NCBI RefSeq assembly: GCF_021155765.1
Contig: NC_060114.1
Span: 11,809,001-11,873,000, forward strand
Direction of reading: 5' to 3'
Length of the DNA: 64,000 nt
From: Diprion similis
Taxonomy: Eukaryota > Arthropoda > Insecta > Hymenoptera > Diprionidae
Under the pieces are notes generated by a model. It was given only the letters and a program-made list of their open reading frames with translations. It had not been told where the DNA came from and ran no database searches. This document shows positions 25,843 through 38,000 of the stretch, one piece after another (the first letter of the stretch is position 1; each line of letters opens with the position of its first letter). Position numbers and translations under genes: made by a program.

Positions 25843-27273
25843 TTTTGTCTATAAGTTTGATATTATTCTTTTCCACCTCTTTGTAAGCCCGGTGCAAAGA
25901 CGTTTTGCAACGTCGAGTTTTGATTCGTTGCTCGCAGCGTGGATGGACTGAACGCAATCGATATGTCTTTACCAAAAATCCAGAGAGGTGAGCCAGGTTA
26001 TTTAAGCGAAGAGTTTTTGTCTCAGAATCAATTTTTTTTTGCAAATTTTGGAGCCGAAAATTTCTGGTCTCCGAATTGATTTGTATAGCCGTTTCTAGGC
26101 TCATTGGGACCCCAGAAACTCGAAAAACACATTGAAAAAAGCGTGGGACCAACAGCAGAGAAATGACAACAAAAATCTGCAGTTTTTTGGCTGTAACTTT
26201 TGATCCGTTGCTCGCAGCGTATTGGGACTACGCTCAATCGATTTCTCTCGAAAAATTACGTCGAAAAAGTGCTCTAAAGAATTAATTGCAGCACCTTTCA
26301 AAGTCGTCGAAATTTTCGCCAAAAATCCAAAGGGGTGAGCCTTACTTTTTTTTGCGAATTTTGGAGCCGAAAATTTCTGGTCTCCGAATTGATTCGTATG
26401 ACCGTTTCTGGGCTAATTGGGACCCCAGGAACTCAAAAAACACATTAAAAAAAGCGTAGGACCAACAGCAGAGAAATGACGACAAAAATCTGCAGTTTTT
26501 TGGCTGTAACTTTTGATCCGTTGCTCGCAGCGTATTGGGACTACGCTCAATCGATTTCTCTCGAAAAATTACGTCGGAATAAGGCTCTGAAGAATTAATT
26601 GCAGCACTTTTTGAAGTCGTCGAAATTTTCGCCAAAAATCCAAAGGGGTTAGCCTTACTTTTGTATGCAAATGTTGGAGTCGAAAATTTCTGGTCTCCGA
26701 ATTGATTTGTATGACCGTTTCTAGGCTCATTGGGACCCCAGGAACTCGAAAAACACATTGAAAAAAGCGTGGGACCAACAGCAGAGAAATGACGACGAAA
26801 ATCTGCAGTTTTTTGGCTGTAACTTTTGATCCGTTGCTCGCAGCGTATTGGGAGTACGCTCAATCGATTTCTCTCGGTAAATTACGTCGAAATAGTGCTC
26901 TAAAGAATTAATTGCAGCACCTTTCAAAGTCGTCAAAATTTTCGCCAAAAATCCAAAGGGGTTAGCCTTACTTTTTTTTGCGAATTTTGGAGCAGAAAAT
27001 TTCTGGTCTCCGAATTGATTTGTATGACCGTTTCTTGGCTAATTGGGACCCCAGGAACTCAAAAAACACATTGAAAAAAGCGTAGGACCAACAGCAGAGA
27101 AATGACGACGGAAATCTGCAGTTTTTTGGCTGTAACTTTTGATCCGTTGCTCGCAGCGTATTGGGACTACGCTCAATCGATTTCTCTCGAAAAATTACGT
27201 CGGAATAGTGCTCTAAAGAATTAATTGCAGCACGTTTCAGAGTCGTCGAAATTTTCGCTAAAAATCCAAAGGG

Positions 27274-29780
27274 GTTAGCCTTACTTTTTTTTCCGAATTT
27301 TGGAGCTGAAAATTTCTGGTCTCCGAATTGATTCGTATGACCGTTTCTCGGCTAATTGGGACCCCAGGAACTCAAAAAACACATTGAAAAAAGCGTAGGA
27401 CCAACAGCAGAGAAATGACGACGAAAATCTGCAGTTTTTTGGCTGTAACTTTTGATCCGTTGCTCGCAGCGTATTGGGACTACGCTCAATCGATTTCTCT
27501 CGAAAAATTACGTCGGAATAGTGCCCTAAAGAATTAATTGCAGCACGTTTCAAAGTCGTCGAAATTTTCGCCAGAAATCCAAAGGGGTTAGCCTTACTTT
27601 TTTTTGCGAATTTTGGAGCTAAAAATTTCTGGTCTCCGAATTGATTTGTATGACCGTTTCTAGGCTAATTGGGACCCCAGGAACTCAAAAAACACATTGA
27701 AAAAAGCGTAGGACCAACAGCAGAGAAATAACGACGAAAATCTGCAGTTTTTTGGCTATAACTTTTGATCTGTTGCTCGCAGCGTATTGGGACTACGCTC
27801 AATCGATTCCTCTCGAAAAATTACGTCGGAATAGTGCTCTAAAGAATTAATTGCAGCCTTTTTCAAAGTCGTCGAAATTTTCGCTAACAATCCAAAGGGG
27901 TTAGCCTTACTTTTTTTTTGCGAATTTTGGAGCCAAAAATTTCTGGTCTCCGAATTGATTTGTATGACCGTTTCTAGGCTAATTGGGACCCCAGGAACTC
28001 GAAAAACACATTAAAAAAAGCGTAGGACCAACAGCAGAGAAATGACGACAAAAATCTGCAGTTTTTTGGCTGTAACTTTTGATCCGTTGCTCTCAGCGTA
28101 TTGGGACTACGCTCAATCGATTTCTCTCGAAAAATTACGTCGGAATAAGGCTCTAAAGAATTAATTGCAGCACTTTTCGAAGTCGTCGAAATTTTCGCCA
28201 AAAATCCAAAGGGGTTAGCCTTACTTTTTTTTGCGAATTTTGAAGCCGAAAATTTCTGGTCTCTGAATTGATTTGTATGACCATTTCTTGGCTAATTGGG
28301 ACCCCAGGAACTCAAAAAACACATTGAAAAAAGCGTGGGACCAACAGCAGAGAAATGACGACGAAAATCTGTAGTTTTTTGGCTGTAACTTTTGATCCGT
28401 TGCTCGCAGCGTATTGGGACTACGCTCAATCGATTTCTCTCGAAAAATTACGTCGGAATAGTGCTCCAAAGAATTAATTGCAGCACGTTTCAGAGTCGTC
28501 GAAATTTTCGCCAAAAATCCAAAGGGGTTAGCCTTACTTTTTTTTCCGAATTTTGGAGCTGAAAATTTCTGGTCTCCGAATTGATTCGTATGACCGTTTC
28601 TCGGCTAATTGGGACCCCAGGAACTCAAAAAACACATTGAAAAAAGCGTAGGACCAACAGCAGAGAAATGACGACGAAAATCTGCAGTTTTTTGGCTGTA
28701 ACTTTTGATCCGTTGCTCTCAGCGTATTGGGACTACGCTCAATCGATTTCTCTCGAAAAATTACGTCGGAATAGTGCCCTAAAGAATTAATTGCAGCACG
28801 TTTCAAAGTCGTCGAAATTTTCGCCAGAAATCCAAAGGGGTTAGCCTTACTTTTTTTTGCGAATTTTGGAGCTAAAAATTTCTGGTCTCCGAATTGATTT
28901 GTATGACCGTTTCTAGGCTAATTGGGACCCCAGGAACTCAAAAAACACATTGAAAAAAGCGTAGGACCAACAGCAGAGAAATGACGACGAAAATCTGCAG
29001 TTTTTTGGCTGTAACTTTTGATCTGTTGCTCGCAGCGTATTGGGACTACGCTCAATCGATTCCTCTCGAAAAATTACGTCGGAATAGTGCTCTAAAGAAT
29101 TAATTGCAGCCTTTTTCAAAGTCGTCGAAATTTTCGCCAACAATCCAAAGGGGTTAGCCTTACTTTTTTTTGCGAATTTTGGAGCCAAAAATTTCTGGTC
29201 TCCGAATTGATTTGTATGACCGTTTCTAGGCTAATTGGGACCCCAGGAACTCGAAAAACACATTAAAAAAAGCGTAGGACCAACAGCAGAGAAATGACGA
29301 CAAAAATCTGCAGTTTTTTGGCTGTAACTTTTGATCCGTTGCTCTCAGCGTATTGGGACTACGCTCAATCGATTTCTCTCGAAAAATTACGTCGGAATAA
29401 GGCTCTAAAGAATTAATTGCAGCACTTTTCGAAGTCGTCGAAATTTTCGCCAAGAATCCAAAGGGGTTAGCCTTACTTTTTTTTGCGAATTTTGGAGCCG
29501 AAAATTTCTGGTCTCTGAATTGATTTGTATGACCATTTCTTGGCTAATTGGGACCCCAGGAACTCAAAAAACACATTGAAAAAAGCGTGGGACCAACAGC
29601 AGAGAAATGATGACGAAAATCTGTAGTTTTTTGGCTGTCACTTTTGATCCGTTGCTCGCAGCGTATTGGGACTACGCTCAATCGATTTCTCTCGAAAAAT
29701 TACGTCGGAATAGTGCTCGCAAGGATTAATTGCAGCACGTTTCAGAGTCGTCGAAATTTTCGCCAAAAATCCAAAGGGGT
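27274..29780 (+). repeat. Two copies of a 4-monomer higher-order unit (about 1252 bp)
   Basis: Monomer types can be told apart by diagnostic variants. A has TTTCCGAATTTTGGAGCTG with GATTCGTATG; B has GAGCTAAAAATTTC and GATCTGTTGC; C has GAGCCAAAAATTTC and TTGCTCTCAGCG; D has TCTCTGAATTG and GACCATTTCTTGG. The order A-B-C-D occurs twice here, with type A starting at about 27274 and 28527. Confidence 0.8.
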
Positions 29781-30090
29781 TAGCCTTACTTTTTTTTGCG
29801 ATTTTGGAGCTGAAAATTTCTGGTCTCCGAATTGATTTGTATGACCGTTCCTCGGCTAATTGAGACCCCAGGAACTCAAAAAACACATTGAAAAAAGCGT
29901 AGGACCAACAGCAGAGAAATGACGACGAAAATCTGCAGTTTTTTGGCTGTAACTTTTGATCCGTTGCTCGCAGCGTATTGGGACTACGCTCAATTGATTT
30001 CTCTCGAAAAATTACGTCGGAATAGTGCTCCAAAGAATTAATTGCAGCCTTTTTCAAAGTCGTCGAAATTTTCGCCAAAAATCAAAAGGG

Positions 30091-30126
30091 GTTAGATTTA
30101 GATTTAGATTTAGATTTATTGACAAA
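30091..30126 (-). mobile_element. 36-bp insertion in one monomer: minimal LINE-like 3' tail with GTTAG duplication
   Basis: One monomer carries 36 extra bases between two copies of GTTAG. On the minus strand the insert reads TTTGTCAATAAATCTAAATC and continues in TCTAAA units: an AATAAA signal followed by a hexamer tail. It looks like an extremely 5'-truncated non-LTR retrotransposon insertion with a 5-bp target-site duplication. It is unique in the array, so it entered after the surrounding units were amplified. Confidence 0.6.
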
Positions 30127-30752
30127 GTTAGCCTTACTTTTTTTTGCGAATTTTGGAGCTGAAAATTTTTGGTCTCCGAATTGATTTGTATGACCGTTTC
30201 TCGGCTAATTGGGACCCTAGGAACTCAAAATACACATTAAAAAAAGCGTAGGACCAACAGCAGAGAAATGACGACAAAAATCTGCAGTTTTTTGGCTGTA
30301 ACTTTTGATCCGTTGCTCTCAGCGTATTGGGACTACGCTCAATCGATTTCTCTCGAAAAATTACGTCGGTATAAGGCTCTAAAGAATTAATTGCAGCACT
30401 TTTCGAAGTCGTCGAAATTTTCGCCAAAAATCCAAAGGGGTTAGCCTTACTTTTTTTAGCGAATTTTGGAGCCGAAAATTTCTGGTCTCCGAATTGATTT
30501 GTATGACCATTTCTTGGCTAATTGGGACCCCAGGAACTCAAAAAACACATTGAAAAAAGCGTGGGACCAACAGCAGAGAAATGACGACGAAAATCTGTAG
30601 TTTTTTGGCTGTAACTTTTGATCCGTTGCTCGCAGCGTATTGGGACTACGCTCAATCGATTTCTCTCGAAAAATTACGTCGGAATAGTGCTCCAAAGAAT
30701 TAATTGCAGCACGTTTCAGAGTCGTCGAAATTTTCGCCAAAAATCCAAAGGG

Positions 30753-33257
30753 GTTAGCCTTACTTTTTTTTCCGAATTTTGGAGCTGAAAATTTCTGGTC
30801 TCCGAATTGATTCGTATGACCGTTTCTCGGCTAATTGGGACCCCAGGAACTCAAAAAACACATTGAAAAAAGCGTAGGACCAACAGCAGAGAAATGACGA
30901 CGAAAATCTGCAGTTTTTTGGCTGTAACTTTTGATCCGTTGCTCGCAGCGTATTGGGACTACGCTCAATCGATTTCTCTCGAAAAATTACGTCGGAATAG
31001 TGCCCTAAAGAATTAATTGCAGCACGTTTCAAAGTCGTCGAAATTTTCGCCAGAAATCCAAAGGGGTTAGCCTTACTTTGTTTTGCGAATTTTGGAGCTA
31101 AAAATTTCTGGTCTCCGAATTGATTTGTATGACCGTTTCTAGGCTAATTGGGACCCCAGGAACTCAAAAAACACATTGAAAAAAGCGTAGGACCAACAGC
31201 AGAGAAATGACGACGAAAATCTGCAGTTTTTTGGCTGTAACTTTTGATCTGTTGCTCGCAGCGTATTGGGACTACGCTCAATCGATTCCTCTCGAAAAAT
31301 TACGTCGGAATAGTGCTCTAAAGAATTAATTGCAGCCTTTTTCAAAGTCGTCGAAATTTTCGCCAACAATCCAAAGGGGTTAGCCTTACTTTTTTTTGCG
31401 AATTTTGGAGCCAAAAATTTCTGGTCTCCGAATTGATTTGTATGACCGTTTCTAGGCTAATTGGGACCCCAGGAACTCGAAAAACACATTAAAAAAAGCG
31501 TAGGACCAACAGCAGAGAAATGACGACAAAAATCTGCAGTTTTTTGGCTGTAACTTTTGATCCGTTGCTCTCAGCGTATTGGGACTACGCTCAATCGATT
31601 TCTCTCGAAAAATTACGTCGGAATAAGGCTCTAAAGAATTAATTGCAGCACTTTTCGAAGTCGTCGAAATTTTCGCCAAAAATCCAAAGGGGTTAGCCTT
31701 ACTTTTTTTTGCGAATTTTGGAGCCGAAAATTTCTGGTCTCTGAATTGATTTGTATGACCATTTCTTGGCTAATTGGGACCCCAGGAACTCAAAAAACAC
31801 ATTGAAAAAAGCGTGGGACCAACAGCAGAGAAATGATGACGAAAATCTGTAGTTTTTTGGCTGTCACTTTTGATCCGTTGCTCGCAGCGTATTGGGACTA
31901 CGCTCAATCGATTTCTCTCGAAAAATTACGTCGGAATAGTGCTCCAAAGAATTAATTGCAGCACGTTTCAGAGTCGTCGAAATTTTCGCCAAAAATCCAA
32001 AGGGGTTAGCCTTACTTTTTTTTCCGAATTTTGGAGCTGAAAATTTCTGGTCTCCGAATTGATTCGTATGACCGTTTCTCGGCTAATTGGGACCCCAGGA
32101 ACTCAAAAAACACATTGAAAAAAGCGTAGGACCAACAGCAGAGAAATGACGACGAAAATCTGCAGTTTTTTGGCTGTAACTTTTGATCCGTTGCTCGCAG
32201 CGTATTGGGACTACGCTCAATCGATTTCTCTCGAAAAATTACGTCGGAATAGTGCCCTAAAGAATTAATTGCAGCACGTTTCAAAGTCGTCGAAATTTTC
32301 GCCAGAAATCCAAAGGGGTTAGCCTTACTTTGTTTTGCGAATTTTGGAGCTAAAAATTTCTGGTCTCCGAATTGATTTGTATGACCGTTTCTAGGCTAAT
32401 TGGGACCCCAGGAACTCAAAAAACACATTGAAAAAAGCGTAGGACCAACAGCAGAGAAATGACGACGAAAATCTGCAGTTTTTTGGCTGTAACTTTTGAT
32501 CTGTTGCTCGCAGCGTATTGGGACTACGCTCAATCGATTCCTCTCGAAAAATTACGTCGGAATAGTGCTCTAAAGAATTAATTGCAGCCTTTTTCAAAGT
32601 CGTCGAAATTTTCGCCAACAATCCAAAGGGGTTAGCCTTACTTTTTTTTGCGAATTTTGGAGCCAAAAATTTCTGGTCTCCGAATTGATTTGTATGACCG
32701 TTTCTAGGCTAATTGGGACCCCAGGAACTCGAAAAACACATTAAAAAAAGCGTAGGACCAACAGCAGAGAAATGACGACAAAAATCTGCAGTTTTTTGGC
32801 TGTAACTTTTGATCCGTTGCTCTCAGCGTATTGGGACTACGCTCAATCGATTTCTCTCGAAAAATTACGTCGGAATAAGGCTCTAAAGAATTAATTGCAG
32901 CACTTTTCGAAGTCGTCAAAATTTTCGCCAAAAATCCAAAGGGGTTAGCCTTACTTTTTTTTGCGAATTTTGGAGCCGAAAATTTCTGGTCTCTGAATTG
33001 ATTTGTATGACCATTTCTTGGCTAATTGGGACCCCAGGAACTCAAAAAACACATTGAAAAAAGCGTGGGACCAACAGCAGAGAAATGATGACGAAAATCT
33101 GTAGTTTTTTGGCTGTCACTTTTGATCCGTTGCTCGCAGCGTATTGGGACTACGCTCAATCGATTTCTCTCGAAAAATTACGTCGGAATAGTGCTCGCAA
33201 GAATTAATTGCAGCACGTTTCAGAGTCGTCGAAATTTTCGCCAAAAATCCAAAGGGG
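30753..33257 (+). repeat. Second pair of the A-B-C-D higher-order unit
   Basis: The same four monomer types recur in order, with type A at about 30753 and 32005, i.e. a 1252-bp period. A monomer of a further type (CCCTAGGAACTCAAAATACA, plus GGTATAAGGC) precedes it at about 30127 and follows it at about 33257, 3130 bp (10 monomers) apart, so a larger segment was duplicated. Confidence 0.75.
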
Positions 33258-35049
33258 TTAGCCTTACTTTTTTTTGCGAATTTCGGAGCTGAAAATTTTT
33301 GGTCTCCGAATTGATTTGTATGACCGTTTCTCGGCTAATTGGGACCCTAGGAACTCAAAATACACATTAAAAAAAGCGTAGGACCAACAGCAGAGAAATG
33401 ACGACAAAAATCTGCAGTTTTTTGGCTGTAACTTTTGATCCGTTGCTCTCAGCGTATTGGGACTACGCTCAATCGATTTCTCTCGAAAAATTACGTCGGT
33501 ATAAGGCTCTAAAGAATTAATTGCAGCACTTTTCGAAGTCGTCGAAATTTTCGCCAAAAATCCAAAGGGGTTAGCCTTACTTTTTTTTGCGAATTTTGGA
33601 GCCGAAAATTTCTGGTCTCCGAATTGATTTGTATGACCATTTCTTGGCTAATTGGGACCCCAGGAACTCAAAAAACACATTGGAAAAAGCGTGGGACCAA
33701 CAGCAGAGAAATGACGACGAAAATCTGTAGTTTTTTGGCTGTAACTTTTGATCCGTTGCTCGCAGCGTATTGGGACTACGCTCAATCGATTTCTCTCGAA
33801 AAATTACGTTGGAATAGTGCTCGCAAGAATTAATTGCAGCACGTTTCAGAGTCGTCGAAATTTTCGCCAAAAATCCAAAGGGGTTAGCCTTACTTTTTTT
33901 TGCGAATTTTGGAGCCGAAAATTTCTGGTCTCCGAATTGATTTGTATGACCATTTCTTGGCTAATTGGGACCCCAGGAACTCAAAAAACACATTGAAAAA
34001 AGCGTGGGACCAACAGCAGAGAAATGACGACGAAAATCTGTAGTTTTTTGGCTGTAACTTTTGATCCGTTGCTCGCAGCGTATTGGGACTACGCTCAATC
34101 GATTTCTCTCGAAAAATTACGTCGGAATAGTGCTCTAAAGAATTAATTGCAGCACGTTTCAGAGTCGTCGAAATTTTCGCCAAAAATCCAAAGGGGTTAG
34201 CCATACTTTTTTTTGCGAATTTTGGAGCTAAAAATTTCTGGTCTCCGAATTGATTTGTATGACCGTTTCTAGGCTAATTGGGACCCCAGGAACTCAAAAA
34301 ACACATTGAAAAAAGCGTAGGACCAACAGCAGAGAAATGACGACGAAAATCTGCAGTTTTTTGGCTGTAACTTTTGATCTGTTGCTCGCAGCGTATTGGG
34401 ACTACGCTCAATCGATTCCTCTCGAAAAATTACGTCGGAATAGTGCTCTAAAGAATTAATTGCAGCCTTTTTCAAAGTCGTCGAAATTTTCGCCAACAAT
34501 CCAAAGGGGTTAGCCTTACTTTTTGTTGCGAATTTTGGAGCCAAAAATTTCTGGTCTCCGAATTGATTTGTATGACCGTTTCTAGGCTAATTGGGACCCC
34601 AGGAACTCGAAAAACACATTAAAAAAAGCGTAGGACCAACAGCAGAGAAATGACGACAAAAATCTGCAGTTTTTTGGCTGTAACTTTTGATCCGTTGCTC
34701 TCAGCGTATTGGGACTACGCTCAATCGATTTCTCTCGAAAAATTACGTCGGAATAAGGCTCTAAAGAATTGATTGCAGCACTTTTCGGAGTCGTCGAAAT
34801 TTTCGCCAAAAATCCAAAGGGGTTAGCCTTACTTTTTTTTGCGAATTTTGGAGCCGAAAATTTCTGGTCTCTGAATTGATTTGTATGACCATTTCTTGGC
34901 TAATTGGGACCCCAGGAACTCAAAAAACACATTGAAAAAAGCGTGGGACCAACAGCAGAGAAATGATGACGAAAATCTGTAGTTTTTTGGCTGTCACTTT
35001 TGATCCGTTGCTCGCAGCGTATTGGGACTACGCTCAATCGATTTCTCTC

Positions 35050-38000
35050 GAAAAATTACGTCGGAATAGTGCTCTAAAGAATTAATTGCAGCACGTTTCA
35101 GAGTCGTCGAAATTTCCGCCAAAAATCCAAAGGGGTTAGCCTTACTTTTTTTTTCCGAATTTTGGAGCTGAAAATTTCTGGTCTCCGAATTGATTCGTAT
35201 GACCGTTTCTCGGCTAATTGGGACCCCAGGAACTCAAAAAACACATTGAAAAAAGCGTAGGACCAACAGCAGAGAAATGACGACGAAAATCTGCAGTTTT
35301 TTGGCTGTAACTTTTGATCCGTTGCTCGCAGCGTATTGGGACTACGCTCAATCGATTTCTCTCGAAAAATTACGTCGGAATAGTGCTCTAAAGAATTAAT
35401 TGCAGCACGTTTCAAAGTCGTCGAAATTTTCGCCAGAAATCCAAAGGGGTTAGCCTTACTTTTTTTTGCGAATTTTGGAGCCAAAAATTTCTGGTCTCCG
35501 AATTGATTTGTATGACCGTTTCTAGGCTAATTGGGACCCCAGGATCTCAAAAAACACATTGAAAAAAGCGTAGGACCAACAGCAGAGAAATGACGACGAA
35601 AATCTGCAGTTTTTTGGCTGTAACTTTTGATCTGTTGCTCGCAGCGTATTGGGACTACGCTTAATCGATTCCTCTCGAAAAATTACGTCGGAATAAGGCT
35701 CTAAAGAATTAATTGCAGCCTTTTTCAAAGTCGTCGAAATTTTCGCCAAAAATCCAAAGGGGTTAGCCTTACTTTTTTTTGCGAATTTTGGAGCTGAAAA
35801 TTTTTGGTCTCCGAATTGATTTGTATGACCGTTTCTCGGCTAATTGGGACCCTAGGAACTCAAAATACAGATTAAAAAAAGCGTAGGACCAACAGCAGAG
35901 AAATGACGACAAAAATCTGCAGTTTTTTGGCTGTAACTTTTGATCCGTTGCTCTCAGCGTATTGGGACTACGCTCAATCGATTCCTCTCGAAAAATTACG
36001 TCGGAATAAGGCTCTAAAGAATTAATTGCAGCCTTTTTCAAAGTCGTCGAAATTTTCGCCAAAAATCCAAAGGGGTTAGCCTTACTTTTTTTTGCGAATT
36101 TTGGAGCTGAAAATTTTTGGTCTCCGAATTGATTTGTATGACCGTTTCTCGGCTAATTGGGACCCTAGGAACTCAAAATACAGATTAAAAAAAGCGTAGG
36201 ACCAACAGCAGAGAAATGACGACAAAAATCTGCAGTTTTTTGGCTGTAACTTTTGATCCGTTGCTCTCAGCGTATTGGGACTACGCTCAATCGATTTCTC
36301 TCGAAAAATTACGTCGGAATAAGGCTCTAAAGAATTAATTGCAGCACTTTTCGAAGTCGTCGAAATTTTCGCCAAAAATCCAAAGGGGTTAGCCTTCCTT
36401 TTTTTTCCGAATTTTGGAGCTGAAAATTTCTGGTCTCCGAATTGATTTGTATGACCGTTTCTAGGCTAATTGGGACCCCAGGAACTCAAAAAACACATTG
36501 AAAAAAGCGTAGGACCAACAGCGGAGAAATGACGACGAAAATCTGCAGTTTTTTGGCTGTAACTTTTGATCTGTTGCTCGCAGCGTATTGGGACTACGCT
36601 CAATCGATTCCTCTCGAAAAATTACGTCGGAATAGTGCTCTAAAGAATTAATTGCAGCCTTTTTCAAAGTCGTCGAAATTTTCGCCAACAATCCAAAGGG
36701 GTTAGCCTTACTTTTTTTTGCGAATTTTGGAGCCAAAAATTTCTGGTCTCCGAATTGATTTGTATGACCGTTTCTAGGCTCATTGGGACCCCAGGAACTC
36801 AAAAAACACATTAAAAAAAGCGTAGGACCAACAGCAGAGAAATGACGACAAAAGTCTGCAGTTTTTTGGCTGTAACTTTTGATCCGTTGCTCTCAGCGTA
36901 TTGGGACTACGCTCAATCGATTTCTCTCGAAAAATTACGTCGGAATAGTGCTCGCAAGAATTAATTGCAGCACGTTTCAGAGTCGTCGAAATTTTCGCCA
37001 AAAATCCAAAGGGGTTAGCCTTACTTTTTTTTGCGAATTTTGGAGCTGAAAATTTCTGGTCTCCGAATTGATTTGTATGACCGTTTCTCGGCTAATTGGG
37101 ACCCCAGGAACTCAAAAAACACATTGAAAAAAGCGTAGGACCAACAGCAGAGAAATGACGACGAAAATCTGCAGTTTTTTGGCTGTAACTTTTGATCCGT
37201 TGCTCGCAGCGTATTGGGACTACGCTCAATCGATTTCTCTCGAAAAATTACGTCGGAATAGTGCTCTAAAGAATTAATTGCAGCACGTTTCAAAGTCGTC
37301 GAAATTTTCGCCAGAAATCCAAAGGGGTTAGCCTTACTTTTTTTTGCGAATTTTGGAGCTGAAAATTTTTGGTCTCCGAATTGATTTGTATGACCGTTTC
37401 TCGGCTAATTGGGACCCTAGGAACTCAAAATACACATTAAAAAAAGCGTAGGACCAACAGCAGAGAAATGACGACAAAAATCTGCAGTTTTTTGGCTGTA
37501 ACTTTTGATCCGTTGCTCTCAGCGTATTGGGACTACGCTCAATCGATTTCTCTCGAAAAATTACGTCGGAATAAGGCTCTAAAGAATTAATTGCAGCATT
37601 TTCCGAAGTCGTCGAAATTTTCGCCAAAAATCCAAAGGGGTTAGCCTTACTTTTTTTTGCGAATTTTGGAGCCGAAAATTTCTGGTCTCCGAATTGATTT
37701 GTATGACCATTCCTTGGCTAATTGGGACCCCAGGAACTCAAAAAACACATTGAAAAAAGCGTGGGACCAACAGCAGAGAAATGACGACGAAAATCTGTAG
37801 TTTTTTGGCTGTAACTTTTGATCCGTTGCTCGCAGCGTATTGGGACTACGCTCAATCGATTTCTCTCGAAAAATTACGTCGGAATAGTGCTCTAAAGTAT
37901 TAATTGCAGCACGTTTCAGAGTCGTCGAAATTTCCGCCAAAAATCCAAAGGGGTTAGCCTTACTTTTTTTTTCCGAATTTTGGAGCTGAAAATTTCTGGT

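Noticed and set aside
30091..30126. Telomere-like repeat inside the satellite
   Set aside because: The unit is GATTTA, not the insect telomere unit TTAGG; the AATAAA-plus-tail structure fits a retrotransposon end better.
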